Positions 9,074 to 19,250 of a stretch of 64,000 nt of DNA are shown piece by piece. The notes under the pieces were generated by a model, which worked only from the letters and a program-made list of their open reading frames with translations, did not search any database and was not told the origin of the DNA. Every line of letters begins with the position of its first letter. The stretch's first letter is position 1. This DNA comes from Bacillus sp. Y1. GTDB lineage: Bacteria; Bacillota; Bacilli; Bacillales; Cytobacillaceae. The position numbers were made by a program, and so were the translations under genes. Location: assembly GCF_003586445.1 (NCBI RefSeq), contig NZ_CP030028.1, forward strand, positions 3,176,501 to 3,240,500, given 5' to 3'.

Positions 9074-9982
9074 TTGCCAATCAAAATTCCGAAGCTTTTA
9101 CCGGCTCGAGAAATACTCGAATCTGAAAATATCTTTATTATGGACGACGAGAGAGCGAACCACCAGGACATTCGTCCGTTAAATATTCTCATCCTAAATT
9201 TAATGCCAGAAAAGCAAAAAACAGAGGCTCAGTTACTTAGACTTCTAGGGAACACCCCTCTACAAGTTAATATTTCGTTTTTACAAACCGTTACTCATCA
9301 AGCAAAAAATACAAGCCAATTGCATCTTGACCAATTTTACACGGCATTCTCTGAGATTAAGCACCGCAAGTATGATGGACTTATTATCACAGGAGCACCA
9401 GTAGAACTCTTATCCTTTGAAGAAGTTGATTATTGGGAAGAGTTAAAAATGATCATGGACTGGTCAAAAACGAATGTCACTTCAACCTTACATATTTGTT
9501 GGGGGGCACAAGCAGCATTGTATCACCATTTTGGTATTGGAAAGTATGAACTATCAAGAAAATGTTCCGGCATTTTTACTCACCGCGTACATGATCCTGT
9601 CGATCTATTATTAAGAGGATTTGATGATGAGTATCTCGCCCCTCACTCCAGATACACAGATGTGGCAGTCGAGGAAATCATGAACCACCCTTCTCTAAGA
9701 TTGTTATCGAGTTCAGAGGTAGCAGGCCCATTTATCATTAGTGCCGATGAGGGCAAACAAATCATGATTACGGGACATTTAGAATATGAATCGACAACCC
9801 TATCTGAAGAGTACTCAAGAGATCAAAAAAAGGGCTTGGATATCCATGTTCCGGAAAATTATTTTCCTAACAATGATCCCAATCAAAATCCAGCAAATCG
9901 TTGGCGTTCCCACGCACATTTATTATTTTCAAACTGGCTTAACTACTTTGTGTATCAACAAACTCCGTATGTATGGGAATAA
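9074..9982 (+). CDS. metAA: Homoserine O-acetyltransferase, MetA type
   Basis: Acylates homoserine in the first committed step of methionine synthesis. The 302-residue protein has the MetA fold residues: nucleophile Cys142 in [10 protein letters not shown], His235 and Glu237 in ITGHLEYES. Residue 111 is Glu (GAPVELL). In this family Glu at 111 goes with acetyl-CoA use and Gly with succinyl-CoA, so I call an acetyltransferase despite the traditional succinyltransferase label. The start is TTG, 10 bases after AAAGGGG. It is monocistronic, ending in a terminator shared with mntR. Confidence 0.93.
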   Translation: MPIKIPKLLPAREILESENIFIMDDERANHQDIRPLNILILNLMPEKQKTEAQLLRLLGNTPLQVNISFLQTVTHQAKNTSQLHLDQFYTAFSEIKHRKYDGLIITGAPVELLSFEEVDYWEELKMIMDWSKTNVTSTLHICWGAQAALYHHFGIGKYELSRKCSGIFTHRVHDPVDLLLRGFDDEYLAPHSRYTDVAVEEIMNHPSLRLLSSSEVAGPFIISADEGKQIMITGHLEYESTTLSEEYSRDQKKGLDIHVPENYFPNNDPNQNPANRWRSHAHLLFSNWLNYFVYQQTPYVWE

Positions 9983-9984
9983 AA

Positions 9985-10011
9985 AAAGAGAGCGGTACTA
10001 TCGCTCTCTTT
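9985..10011. terminator. Bidirectional terminator between metA and mntR
   Basis: AAAGAGAGCG paired with CGCTCTCTTT around a 7-base loop, with A-run before and T-rich sequence after. It can end both converging genes. Confidence 0.85.
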
Positions 10012-10432
10012 AATTCTCTTCATTTTTCTTTTGAATTTCTCTTAACGCTTCTATTCGACTTTCGTCCTCTTCGAAAAATTGGACGAGGTCACCTATCCGA
10101 TCAATTGCATCCCAGCTTAAATGATGCTCAATTCCTTCCACGTCATCATATATATTTTCTTCTTTTACACCAATCGTTCGAAGAAGCTGTTCCAGTAGCT
10201 CATGACGATAAACGAGCCTTTTACCAATTTTTTTACCCTTTGGAGTTAGTACAAGCCCTCTATATTTTTCGTACACTAAATACTCATCTCGATCTAGCTT
10301 TTGAACCATTTTCGTAACCGAAGAGGGATGAACAGATAAACCTTCCGCAATGTCCGAAACTCTTGCATAGCCTTTTTCTTCAATTAGATTGTATATCTGT
10401 TCAATATAATCTTCCATACTCGGTGTTGGCAT
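10010..10432 (-). CDS. mntR: Manganese-dependent transcriptional regulator MntR
   Basis: A 140-residue DtxR-family repressor that senses Mn(II) and controls manganese uptake and efflux genes. The winged helix occupies residues 1-70 (recognition region [12 protein letters not shown]), followed by the dimerisation and metal-binding domain. All metal ligands known from B. subtilis MntR are present at the same numbers: Asp8, Glu11, His77, Glu99, Glu102 and His103. The gene is transcribed alone. Confidence 0.96.
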   Translation of the reverse strand: MPTPSMEDYIEQIYNLIEEKGYARVSDIAEGLSVHPSSVTKMVQKLDRDEYLVYEKYRGLVLTPKGKKIGKRLVYRHELLEQLLRTIGVKEENIYDDVEGIEHHLSWDAIDRIGDLVQFFEEDESRIEALREIQKKNEEN

Positions 10433-10522
10433 CCGTTGACCCTCCTGCGTGCATCATCAATAATAAAAGTTTACTATAGTTAAAAAATGGAGACAAGGGA
10501 ATTCGCTTCCAATCAACCACTC

Positions 10523-12682
10523 TTAATTCAAAAATTCCATCTTCCAGCTATAATACTCATTGTCAGGATTTTTTTCATATCGTAGATTTGCATCAAATTT
10601 ATTTCCTTTTTTACTCGTTAAACCTTTTACAGTGGCTGTCCCATTCTTCAAAAGCATTTTCACCATTGTTTTTGAAGGCTTTTTCTTTAAGGCAGCCAAA
10701 AATTTATCATTTTTCCAAATTACAAATTTACAGCCATTTTTCCAGTTGTTACAGCCAAAACCTTTTTGACCCTCTATAATACTTCCTTGATTACAGGCGG
10801 GGCATTTTCCTAATGCGTCAATTGATTTCTTTTCATAAGTCACTTCATTAATAATAATAGCTTTTTCATTTTTAATGGTGTTTACAGCATTTGTTGTGAA
10901 CTCAAATATTAAATTCAAGAAGCTTTCTTTCGTAAACTTTTGTTTTTCTATATCTGATAATGTTTTTTCTAGACGGCCGGTAAATTCTAAGTCAAATAAT
11001 TCTTTCACAGGAAAAGTCTCAACCAAATTTTTACCAAGTTCGGAACAAATCAAACTCTTATTTTGGGTCTCAATGTATCCGATATCCTTTAATTTCTTAA
11101 TAGTTTCTGCCCTTGTAGCTGGAGTACCAATGCTATAACCACTTAAGATAGCAGCCATCATTTCTTCACTTTCTTCATCGCCCTGTCCTTTTCCACAAGT
11201 CTCCATTACTTTAAGCAACGTCTTTTCGGTATGGTGCTTTGGTGGTTTCGTAGCATGTGAAGTAAGCTTGTGATCAACCATCTCAACCAGATCATTAACA
11301 TTTACAAGTGGTAAAATATTATCTTTCGATTCAATTTTTTCCACCTTTCTCCACCCCTCAACAAGCTGTACCCGTCCTTTTGATACAAATACACCATTGA
11401 TGTCAGGGGTATTCATTTTTGTCATGATCTTGGTTTCTTCATGTTCAGCAACCGGCATAAATTGCATAATTAGACGGTTTTTTATAGCATGGTACACAAT
11501 TTCTTCATCTTTTGTTAGCGATTTAGGTAGTAAATAGGTTGGAATAATCGCGCTATGGCTTTCAACCTTTGAATTATCGAACACTCTTTTTAGCTTCGAA
11601 AACTTAACTTCATTCTCAAAGGGGAGCCCTTTAGTTATATTTTCTAAAACCTTTGCTGTTTTTCCAACAAGACTTTCCTCTAATACGACACTAGCAGTTC
11701 TAGGGTAAGTAATATACTTCTTCTCATACAGTGATTGGGCTACTTTTAAGACCTTATCTGATGTCCAGCCTTTAAATTTACTTGTAATAAACCCCTGTAA
11801 ATTAGACAGATTGAATAAATAGGGAGGATACTCTCTCTTCCGTTCCACTTGTTTATCTGCAATTGTTGCTGACTGATCCTTCAAAGCTTGCTGAATTTTA
11901 TCTAAGTCCTCTTTATTAGAAAACTTATCTTCTTCGTTTTCAACATAACTACCTTCATACTCTTCACCATCTTGCGTTTTGAAGGTAGCAGCCAATTTGA
12001 AGTATTCTTCCGGTTTAAAATTTTCTATTGCTCGATCACGATCATAAATAATTTTTAAGGTTGGTAAAAGAACTCTACCTATATTAAGTGCCTTTCCCTT
12101 CCCCTTTTGGTACTTTAATGTCGCAACGGAAGTCAAATTAATCCCGATCACCCAATCAGCCCATTGACGACCGATTCCAGCATCTTGAAGAGGTCTCATC
12201 TCCGTATTAGGCTTCATTTGTTGAAGCCCTTTTAACACCTCATCAGGTGTCCATTCATTTAGTAACAATCTGTACACTTGCTTTTGGGTTTTTAGGTTAT
12301 ATATGATCGTATCCCCGATAATTTGACCTTCTCGGTCATAGTCACAAGCAGATATAACCATTTCTACGTCATTTCGTTTGATTAAATTGTAAATAATCTT
12401 TAGTTGCTTTCTTGCACCTAAATCTTCCTTCTCTTTATTCCTTGGATCACTTTTTACTTTGTACCGAAAGTTAGGAGGAATAAAAGGGAAGTTTTCCATA
12501 TTCCATCTAGCCATCTTCTCATCGTAATCTTTTGCATCGTAAAGTTGCATAAGGTGTCCAAATGCCCATGTAATAATATATCCATTACCTTCGTAATATC
12601 CATCTTGTCTGCCTTTAATTTTTAATGCATCTGCAATATTTTTAGCAACAGATGGCTTTTCAGCGATAATCACTCTACTCAC
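10523..12682 (-). CDS. topB: DNA topoisomerase III (type IA)
   Basis: A 719-residue type IA topoisomerase that relaxes and decatenates DNA through a 5'-phosphotyrosine link. The N-terminal Toprim domain starts with RVIIAEKPSVAKNIA and has the acidic triad region SACDYDREGQIIG. The catalytic Tyr lies in YITYPRTAS at about residue 325. A C-terminal zinc-ribbon-like segment (CPACNQG with a later CNNWKNGC) is followed by a TopoIII tail. The start is GTG with AGGTGA upstream. It stands alone with its own leader. Confidence 0.93.
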   Translation of the reverse strand: MSRVIIAEKPSVAKNIADALKIKGRQDGYYEGNGYIITWAFGHLMQLYDAKDYDEKMARWNMENFPFIPPNFRYKVKSDPRNKEKEDLGARKQLKIIYNLIKRNDVEMVISACDYDREGQIIGDTIIYNLKTQKQVYRLLLNEWTPDEVLKGLQQMKPNTEMRPLQDAGIGRQWADWVIGINLTSVATLKYQKGKGKALNIGRVLLPTLKIIYDRDRAIENFKPEEYFKLAATFKTQDGEEYEGSYVENEEDKFSNKEDLDKIQQALKDQSATIADKQVERKREYPPYLFNLSNLQGFITSKFKGWTSDKVLKVAQSLYEKKYITYPRTASVVLEESLVGKTAKVLENITKGLPFENEVKFSKLKRVFDNSKVESHSAIIPTYLLPKSLTKDEEIVYHAIKNRLIMQFMPVAEHEETKIMTKMNTPDINGVFVSKGRVQLVEGWRKVEKIESKDNILPLVNVNDLVEMVDHKLTSHATKPPKHHTEKTLLKVMETCGKGQGDEESEEMMAAILSGYSIGTPATRAETIKKLKDIGYIETQNKSLICSELGKNLVETFPVKELFDLEFTGRLEKTLSDIEKQKFTKESFLNLIFEFTTNAVNTIKNEKAIIINEVTYEKKSIDALGKCPACNQGSIIEGQKGFGCNNWKNGCKFVIWKNDKFLAALKKKPSKTMVKMLLKNGTATVKGLTSKKGNKFDANLRYEKNPDNEYYSWKMEFLN

Positions 12683-12803
12683 TATTTCACCTACTTAATT
12701 AAGAAGAAATCAACCTAATACATATGTGACTTCACTTTTCTAAAACTAGAACAGTATACTATTTTACCACAATTTTAGATGGTAAGGTTTAAGATTTGTT
12801 GAA

Positions 12804-12840
12804 CAAAAAAAGCAAAGGATCTTTTCCTTTGCTTTTTTGT
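12804..12840 (-). terminator. Rho-independent terminator of the pucF-pucG-allB operon
   Basis: AAAAAGCAAAGGA paired with TCCTTTGCTTTTT around a short loop, just past the allantoinase stop; flanked by A- and T-runs. Confidence 0.85.
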
Positions 12841-12852
12841 AAAATAACTTTA

Positions 12853-14214
12853 CTAACTAATATCACTTTCACGCAGCCACTTTCCGAAGCTGCCAGACTC
12901 AATAAAATCTCCATTATCAAAAATTAACTTCCCTCTATTGTATGTTGCTGTTACTTGACATGGAAAGGTATGACCTAAGTAAAGACTCTGTTTATGCTTG
13001 GCGAAGAAATTATTCTCTGTTACTTTAAAATTTTTCATTGATACGATCGCAAAGTCCGCATCCATTCCTACTTGGATACTACCTTTTGAATGAAGGTGAA
13101 ATCGTTTAGCAGGTGCTTCTGATGTCCATTCTGCCACCCTTGTAAAAGGAATATTATGGTTGACTGCTAACTCAATCATCGATAATAACGTAAATTGCCC
13201 ACCGCTAATGCCTCCCCATGCTTCAAACAAATTGTAAACAGAAGGGTCTTTCATTGAAAAAGGACAAGGAGAATGGTCAGAAGATATCATATCAAACTTT
13301 CCATCTATTAATAATCGAAGGAGTCTTTCTTGTTCTTTTTTCTCCCTTAATGGCGGAGCACATTTAGCAACGGGTCCCTTTTCCACAAGATCCTGATGAG
13401 AAAATAATAAATAATGAGGACAGGTTTCAACCGTTACATCCATCCCATCTAGCTTAGCTGCTTCAATCTTTACAATTGCAGCTTCACTACTAATATGAAC
13501 AAAATGCAAGGCGCATCCAGTCAGCTTTGCAAAGGATATGGCCCTTTCAACTGCCTCTGCTTCTGCGATGGTTGGACGGGATTCCAGGTAATCGTCTGGG
13601 CTTACCAAACCTTTTTGCTGTTTTTCCTTCTGCAGCCAGTTGGTAATCGGAGCACTTTCAGCATGTAACGCCAAAATCTTACCAAGTGAAGCAATTTCCT
13701 TCATCCCATTTAATAATGTATCATCATCGGCCCGCTCAAATTCATCATTTCCCGTTTCTGATAGAAAAGCTTTAAAGCCTATAGCTCCATTTTCCGCTAG
13801 TCCTTTTATATCTTTTTCATGATTAGGGACTAACCCACCCCACAAAGCAAAATCAACAACAGACTTCTTTTTTCCAATTTCCGCTTTTCCAAGTAAGGCT
13901 CTGTCATTAATAGTTGACGGTATTCCATTTAAAGGCATGTCAAAAAAGGTGGTACAACCTCCTGCAGCCATCATTTTAGAGCCTGTCTCAAACCCTTCCC
14001 ACTGTTCTCGTCCAGGTTCACTAAAATGAACATGTACATCAATCACACCAGGAAAAATATACAAACCGGTTGCATCGCGTTCCTCTAGTGCAGTTCCGTC
14101 GATTTCAGCCTCCAGTTTTACAATGACACCATCTATTACTGCTATATCTGTTTGAATCACTTCATCTGAAAATACGACCAAACCATTACGTATTAAAAGA
14201 TCATAATTAGCCAT
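12853..14214 (-). CDS. allB: Allantoinase
   Basis: Opens the hydantoin ring of allantoin to allantoate. The 453-residue amidohydrolase-superfamily protein has the metal site DVHVHFSEPG (residues about 58-67), the carboxylated-Lys region GFKAFLSETG, His pairs in LALHAES and LHFVHISS, and the final metal Asp in SSDHSPCP. It corresponds to B. subtilis PucH. GAGGTGAGG precedes the ATG. It is the last gene of the three-gene operon pucF-pucG-allB, 16 bases after pucG. Confidence 0.94.
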   Translation of the reverse strand: MANYDLLIRNGLVVFSDEVIQTDIAVIDGVIVKLEAEIDGTALEERDATGLYIFPGVIDVHVHFSEPGREQWEGFETGSKMMAAGGCTTFFDMPLNGIPSTINDRALLGKAEIGKKKSVVDFALWGGLVPNHEKDIKGLAENGAIGFKAFLSETGNDEFERADDDTLLNGMKEIASLGKILALHAESAPITNWLQKEKQQKGLVSPDDYLESRPTIAEAEAVERAISFAKLTGCALHFVHISSEAAIVKIEAAKLDGMDVTVETCPHYLLFSHQDLVEKGPVAKCAPPLREKKEQERLLRLLIDGKFDMISSDHSPCPFSMKDPSVYNLFEAWGGISGGQFTLLSMIELAVNHNIPFTRVAEWTSEAPAKRFHLHSKGSIQVGMDADFAIVSMKNFKVTENNFFAKHKQSLYLGHTFPCQVTATYNRGKLIFDNGDFIESGSFGKWLRESDIS

Positions 14215-14230
14215 ACCAGCCTCACCTCTA

Positions 14231-15484
14231 CTATAACTTTAGCAAACTTTGATTCTCACTCATATAAACATCTAGACTCGCCTGAATCGCATCTCCTCGA
14301 TGAACATTCACTCCATGTCGAATTAAAACGGCTTCTAATGCTCCAAGTACAGCTAGAACATTTTCTTTTCGACAGCTGTATCCCATCGTACCAATTCTCC
14401 AAATCTTCCCATGTAAAGGACCGAAAGAAGAAGCAATTTCAATACTAAATGCTTCAAGTAACATTTTCCTAACTGATTCCCCGTCTATCCCCTTTGGAAT
14501 TTCTATACATGTAACACAAGGCAGCTTATTCCCTGAATCACCAAAAAGCTTTAATCCCATCGCTTCAATCCCTGCTATTAACGCCCTTTCATGGTACTGA
14601 TGTCGATTACAGCGCTCCTCTAGACCTTCTAATAAAACAAGTCTTAAACCTTCATGCAAAGCATAGATCATTGAGGTTGCCTCCGTATGATGATTGAGTC
14701 TTCGCGGACCCCAATAATCCTGGAGCATACTTAAATCAAAATAATTACTGGCAATAAAATTCTTACTTCTCTTATAATTCAAATCCTGCTCAGTTGCAAT
14801 TCCTCGCTCCACTTTTTTTCGAGCGTATAATATTTTTTCAATCCGTTCGTTATACGTAATGGGCGCCAGCCCAGATGGAACGGATAAGCATTTTTGAGTA
14901 CCTCCAATCATTCCATCAATAAACCATTCATCGGTTTTTACCTCAACCCCTCCGATAGATGCAACAGCATCCACCACGAGCAGCACATCTCTTTCTCGAC
15001 ATGCCCTTCCAATCTCTTCAAGCGGTTGCAATCTACCGGTTGATGTTTCCCCATGAACAATAGCTACAATTTTAGGTGACACCTTTTCAATCTCTTCAAT
15101 GACCACTTTAGGATCAAATACTTCACCCCATGAACACTCTACCGTGTACACATCTGCTCCGTACCGTTCACAAATTTCTACTAATAAATGTCCAAACCTC
15201 CCGTATATCGGAACTAAGACCCGATCTCCAGGTTCGATGATGCTACAAAGAATGGCCTCATTTCCCGATCTTGAGGTACCATCAATTGGAAAAGCCCATG
15301 TGTTCTTTGTTTGAAAAACTTGGCGAAGCATTTCCATGACTTCATTCATAATAGCTGTAAAAGCGGGATCAAACTGTCCTAAAATAGGTGTACTCATCGC
15401 ACGTAAGACACGAGGATCGACTTCAACAGGTCCTGGCGTCATAATTGTACGCATTGGTGTATGCAACGGTGAAAAAGCCAACAT
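14231..15484 (-). CDS. pucG: (S)-ureidoglycine-glyoxylate aminotransferase PucG
   Basis: A 417-residue fold-type I PLP enzyme close to alanine-glyoxylate aminotransferases. The start MRTIMTPGPVEVDPRVL, the Asp-containing VVDAVASIGG (PLP N1 contact) and the Schiff-base Lys in GGTQKCLSVPSGLAP fit. In purine degradation the PucG type transfers the amino group of unstable ureidoglycine to glyoxylate, giving glycine and oxalurate. Placement between allantoate amidohydrolase and allantoinase supports that role over a general one. The oxalurate product matters for the amidase operon at 26347-29234. Confidence 0.92.
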   Translation of the reverse strand: MLAFSPLHTPMRTIMTPGPVEVDPRVLRAMSTPILGQFDPAFTAIMNEVMEMLRQVFQTKNTWAFPIDGTSRSGNEAILCSIIEPGDRVLVPIYGRFGHLLVEICERYGADVYTVECSWGEVFDPKVVIEEIEKVSPKIVAIVHGETSTGRLQPLEEIGRACRERDVLLVVDAVASIGGVEVKTDEWFIDGMIGGTQKCLSVPSGLAPITYNERIEKILYARKKVERGIATEQDLNYKRSKNFIASNYFDLSMLQDYWGPRRLNHHTEATSMIYALHEGLRLVLLEGLEERCNRHQYHERALIAGIEAMGLKLFGDSGNKLPCVTCIEIPKGIDGESVRKMLLEAFSIEIASSFGPLHGKIWRIGTMGYSCRKENVLAVLGALEAVLIRHGVNVHRGDAIQASLDVYMSENQSLLKL

Positions 15485-15495
15485 GATTCACTCCT

Positions 15496-16743
15496 TTAAT
15501 AAGCTAATTTATATAAAACATCTGTTAATAACTCAATACCTGTCTCCAAATCTTCCAAATTCGTAAATTCCTGTGGTGAATGACTAATTCCAGCACGGCT
15601 AGGTACAAACAATAAGGAAGTCGGACAAGTTCCACCAAAAACTTGTGCGTCATGCCCAGCCCCGCTGATCATTTTTTGATAACGGTATCGTTTTCTTTCT
15701 GCAATCTCACTTGCCCACTCGCACATTTCTTCATCCATTTTCACAGGCTTCACGTCCATCCATTGTGCAATGTCAACTTCTATATTTAAAACATCAGAGA
15801 TACGCTTAAACTCTGTAAAAATTTTTTGACAATATTGCTCAATAATTTCTTCCTGATGATGCCGAATATCTAAACTAAATTCTACCTCGCCAGCTACTAC
15901 ATTGGGTACATTCGGCTTTACGTTTAATCTACCAACCGTAGCAACTAATATAGGATCTGTATGCTTTGCTTTTTCTGTTAAAAAAGAAATTAGATGTGAA
16001 GCAGTGCTTACTGCATCTTTTCGAAACTGCATAGGAGTTGTTCCGGCATGATTACTTTCACCCTTAATACGAATGGTATAACGACGCTGACCTACTATAT
16101 GTGTAACAATACCGATTTGGTTTTGATTTCGTTCAAGAATCATTCCTTGCTCTATATGAATTTCTACAAATCTCTCTATATCTGTTCGAACCGGTGATGC
16201 GTATGACTTTGGATCAAAGCCCGCTTGCTTCATTGCTTCTAAAAACGAAATACCCTCTCCATCCATGACATTCTCCACTCTAGAAAGGTTATATGCACCA
16301 CTGATATTCCTTGACCCCCAAAAGGTTAATGGAAAGCGACTTCCCTCTTCTTCACATAAAGAAACCACTTCTATCGTTTTTCTTGGGTATCCATATCTGT
16401 GAAACAGCCTTACCGTAGCTAATAAGCTTGCAATAATACCGTATGAACCATCGTACTTTCCACCGTCCACTACCGTATCAATATGAGAGCCTGTCAGAAT
16501 CGTTTTTTCATTTCCATCTTTACCTGGTAGTCTACCAAATAAATTTCCCACGCTATCAAAATACGTATATAACTTCGTTTGATCCATCATATTTTTTAAT
16601 GCTACCTGTGCCTCTAGCCAGGTTGGTGAATACAGAAGTCTTGTTACACCCCCACTTTCTGTTTCTCCAATAGAAGCAAGCCATTCAATCACTGCTCCCA
16701 CTTGTCCCTCTTCGATTAATTGTTTATTAACTTGAATGGCCAT
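15496..16743 (-). CDS. pucF: Allantoate amidohydrolase
   Basis: Hydrolyses allantoate to ureidoglycine, CO2 and ammonia. The protein of about 415 residues belongs to the M20 peptidase/carbamoylase family. The two-metal site is visible: TGSHIDTVVDGGKYDG, CEEEGSRFP, EIHIEQGMILE and the late SGAGHDAQVF. I choose the ATG at 16743, preceded by GGGAG at 8 bases, over a GTG at 16752. First gene of the operon; a TnrA-type site lies 28 bases upstream. Confidence 0.93.
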   Translation of the reverse strand: MAIQVNKQLIEEGQVGAVIEWLASIGETESGGVTRLLYSPTWLEAQVALKNMMDQTKLYTYFDSVGNLFGRLPGKDGNEKTILTGSHIDTVVDGGKYDGSYGIIASLLATVRLFHRYGYPRKTIEVVSLCEEEGSRFPLTFWGSRNISGAYNLSRVENVMDGEGISFLEAMKQAGFDPKSYASPVRTDIERFVEIHIEQGMILERNQNQIGIVTHIVGQRRYTIRIKGESNHAGTTPMQFRKDAVSTASHLISFLTEKAKHTDPILVATVGRLNVKPNVPNVVAGEVEFSLDIRHHQEEIIEQYCQKIFTEFKRISDVLNIEVDIAQWMDVKPVKMDEEMCEWASEIAERKRYRYQKMISGAGHDAQVFGGTCPTSLLFVPSRAGISHSPQEFTNLEDLETGIELLTDVLYKLAY

Positions 16744-16770
16744 CCCCTTCACTCCCTATAAATAAAACCA

Positions 16771-16787
16771 TGTAATTTTTCTTAACA
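16771..16787. promoter_or_regulatory. TnrA/GlnR-type operator before pucF
   Basis: TGTAATTTTTCTTAACA matches the palindromic consensus TGT-N-A-N7-T-N-ACA at every fixed position. It lies close to the pucF start and between pucF and the divergent pucR, so it could act on either. TnrA is known to regulate purine catabolic genes in B. subtilis. Confidence 0.6.
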
Positions 16788-16868
16788 TCACCACGTTATA
16801 TTATTAGTTTACCTATTTTCCTTATGAACTTCATTAGCGTATATGTAAAATATTCGATAGTTTTTTAT

Positions 16869-16881
16869 GCAAAATAACCAA
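16869..16881 (-). promoter_or_regulatory. PucR-box-like site between pucF and pucR
   Basis: On the minus strand the sequence reads TTTGGTTATTTTG, containing the TTGGTTA core of the PucR consensus WWWCNTTGGTTAA; the upstream CN positions do not match. The same 12 bases, CAAAATAACCAA on the plus strand, recur at 29308-29319 before the amidase operon. Confidence 0.45.
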
Positions 16882-16942
16882 ATCATGATAATATTAAAAA
16901 AATACTAAATTTTCCGCATACTAAACGGAAGGAATGTTTCTA

Positions 16943-18544
16943 TTGAAAGTAAATCAACTCTTAACCGTGCCGAATTTAAAAGGAATGAATATGATTGCCG
17001 GACAATCAGGAATTGAACGTGAAGTAAAGTCTGTTAATATGATGGATGCTCCCGATATCATCCACTATTTAAACAAAAATGAATTTCTTGTCACGACCGC
17101 CTACCATTTTAAGGATCACCCTCAGATGCTTACTAAATTAGTCGAAGCCATGGCTACACAAGGCTGTGCCGGATTAGGAATAAAAACCAAACGATTCTTA
17201 GATAAAATTCCAGATGAAGTAATTGAACTAGCAAACGAACTTTCATTACCTGTGATTGAACTTCCTTTACATTTATCTTTAGGCGAAATCGTGAACCATT
17301 CTTTACGCGCCATTCTCGATCAACGCGCATCAGAATTAACATTTGCGCTCGAAACACATAAGCAGTTCACAAAAATAATTATGGAGGGCAAAGGAATTGG
17401 TCTTTTACTACAAGATTTATCACGGATGATTCAGCGACCTGTCCGATTAATTGATCAGCATCTTAAGCCTATTTTCCAACAAGCAACAGAAGGCACATTC
17501 CCTATATTTTCAGACGAGATAACGCTTCCCAAGTCACCAACATCACAGATTTCTTTTTCAGTTTCTGACACAAGAGAGACGTATACCTTGTTTCCCATAC
17601 ATATTAGCGAAAGAAAAAAAGGGTTTCTGATGATTAACGGAGAGATTAAAAAAACAGATCAGTTAACTTCATTAACAATCGAACAAGCAACAAATGTGAT
17701 TTCATTTTCTCTTATGAAAGAAAGTGCCCTCAGACAACAAGATCGAAGCATTCGTAACGATTTTTTCCTTCACTTTATCGACGGTACCTTTTCATCTCAA
17801 GAAGAAATCATTGGACGAGCGACTGAATTCTCATTAAAAAATGATCAAAAGTATATTTGTGTAGTTGGTAAAATCGACGGAGATAAATTCCAGCCTTCTT
17901 ATGCCGAGCGTCACGAAAAGGCAGACGTGATATATGATTTTATAGAAGGCGAAGTCACTTCAATGAACCCTCAAATCCATTTTTTTACAAAGGGCGAGTC
18001 TTGTATTCTCCTATTTGAATCGGAAGAAGACATATTACAACCTAGTATGTACTGCGAGTCTATTTTGGTTCAACTTCAGGAACGAGTATTCAAGTACTAT
18101 AAAAACACCATCTCATTCGGAATCAGCAATTTGTGCCACATATTTATGGATGTTAAAAATGCCTACAAAGATGCTTTAGATGCCCTATCACAAGGAAAAT
18201 TTTCAAAACAGGTTGGGTATATCCAAACGTTTCAAGCAAAAGACATCACTGAATTGTTACGCATGGTTCCACAAGAAGATTTAAAAAACTTTTATTCTTT
18301 CGCTTTGAGTAGATTCACAGATATTAAAATAGAAGAAGAACAAACTTTACTAGATACATTGTCTGTATACTTAGAGACACACTGTCAAATTTCTGAAACC
18401 GCGAAAAGATTATTTATCCATAGAAATACGGTGGTTTACCGTATTGAAAAATGCGAAGAAATTCTAGGAAAAAGCTTAAAAGATTCTGAAACAACCTTAC
18501 AAATAAGGCTAGCTCTACGGATTAGAGCCTTGTTACAAAACTAA
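16943..18544 (+). CDS. pucR: PucR purine catabolism regulator
   Basis: Transcriptional regulator of purine degradation, about 533 residues. The N-terminal PucR domain (KVNQLLTVPNLKG...MMDAPDI, residues 1-130) is followed by a GGDEF-like/CdaR middle domain and a C-terminal helix-turn-helix (LETHCQISETAKRLFIHRNT). I prefer the TTG at 16943, which has GGAAGG 10 bases upstream and gives the family start MKVNQLL; the ATG at 16934 has the ribosome site abutting it. Divergent from pucF, the usual arrangement for a local regulator. B. subtilis PucR responds to allantoin, allantoate and urate. Confidence 0.92.
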   Translation: MKVNQLLTVPNLKGMNMIAGQSGIEREVKSVNMMDAPDIIHYLNKNEFLVTTAYHFKDHPQMLTKLVEAMATQGCAGLGIKTKRFLDKIPDEVIELANELSLPVIELPLHLSLGEIVNHSLRAILDQRASELTFALETHKQFTKIIMEGKGIGLLLQDLSRMIQRPVRLIDQHLKPIFQQATEGTFPIFSDEITLPKSPTSQISFSVSDTRETYTLFPIHISERKKGFLMINGEIKKTDQLTSLTIEQATNVISFSLMKESALRQQDRSIRNDFFLHFIDGTFSSQEEIIGRATEFSLKNDQKYICVVGKIDGDKFQPSYAERHEKADVIYDFIEGEVTSMNPQIHFFTKGESCILLFESEEDILQPSMYCESILVQLQERVFKYYKNTISFGISNLCHIFMDVKNAYKDALDALSQGKFSKQVGYIQTFQAKDITELLRMVPQEDLKNFYSFALSRFTDIKIEEEQTLLDTLSVYLETHCQISETAKRLFIHRNTVVYRIEKCEEILGKSLKDSETTLQIRLALRIRALLQN

Positions 18545-18552
18545 AATTCCAC

Positions 18553-18585
18553 AAAAAAACTCAAGCATAGGCTTGAGTTTTTTAT
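18553..18585 (+). terminator. Terminator after pucR
   Basis: AAAACTCAAGC paired with GCTTGAGTTTTT around a 4-base loop, 10 bases past the pucR stop. Confidence 0.85.
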
Positions 18586-18663
18586 CTTTATATAAAATGA
18601 ATAGAGTAAAACTGAATTTTTAGTTATTTTAAACAATGACAGTTAGTAAAATATTGATTATGA

Positions 18664-18680
18664 TGTAACTATTCGTAACA
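18664..18680. promoter_or_regulatory. TnrA/GlnR-type operator before uraD
   Basis: TGTAACTATTCGTAACA fits TGT-N-A-N7-T-N-ACA at all fixed positions, 61 bases before the uraD start. A weak PucR-like core, TTAGTTATTTTA, lies further upstream at 18620-18631, and TATATT at 18689-18694 may be a -10 element. Confidence 0.6.
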
Positions 18681-18741
18681 TATCGTGTTATATTAAATGA
18701 CATAAATAATAAAAAACAAATAAAGAAAGGTAGAGAACCTA

Positions 18742-19236
18742 ATGCACACTATTAGCCAAATAAACGATACAAACCTTGAGGAATTTATGAACATAACGAA
18801 TGGAATTTTCGAACATTCCCCATGGATTGCTCAAATGACTTTCAGCGAAAAACCTTTTTCTTCCTTACGTCATTTACACCAAAGTATGGTGGAGGTAGTC
18901 AAACACGCTTCCACAGAGCAGCAATTAAATCTAATCAAAGCCCATCCTAATTTAGGGGAACGGATTGCAATGACCAATCATTCCACCGAAGAACAAAAAG
19001 GCGCTGGGTTACAAAATCTAACCAACGATGAGTACGAGCAATTCATCAAAACCAATCTAGAGTACATGGAGAAGTTTGGCTTTCCATTTATTTTAGCCGT
19101 TCGCGGTAAGAACAAACACGAAATATACGAAGCGATGCAAACACGAATTTCTTCTAGTAAAGAGATTGAGTTTGAAACAGCTTTGACTGAAATATACAAA
19201 ATTGCCCTTCTTCGCTTAGAAGAGATTATTAAATGA
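18742..19236 (+). CDS. uraD: OHCU decarboxylase
   Basis: Converts 2-oxo-4-hydroxy-4-carboxy-5-ureidoimidazoline to (S)-allantoin. The 164-residue all-helical protein carries the family signature KAHPNLGERI (catalytic His near residue 66) and a long C-terminal helix. In B. subtilis this domain is fused to uricase as PucL; here it stands alone, with no uricase domain. AAAGGTAGAG lies upstream of the ATG. It leads an operon with the FAD oxidoreductase and uraH. Confidence 0.93.
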   Translation: MHTISQINDTNLEEFMNITNGIFEHSPWIAQMTFSEKPFSSLRHLHQSMVEVVKHASTEQQLNLIKAHPNLGERIAMTNHSTEEQKGAGLQNLTNDEYEQFIKTNLEYMEKFGFPFILAVRGKNKHEIYEAMQTRISSSKEIEFETALTEIYKIALLRLEEIIK

Positions 19237-19250
19237 AAGGATGATATTTT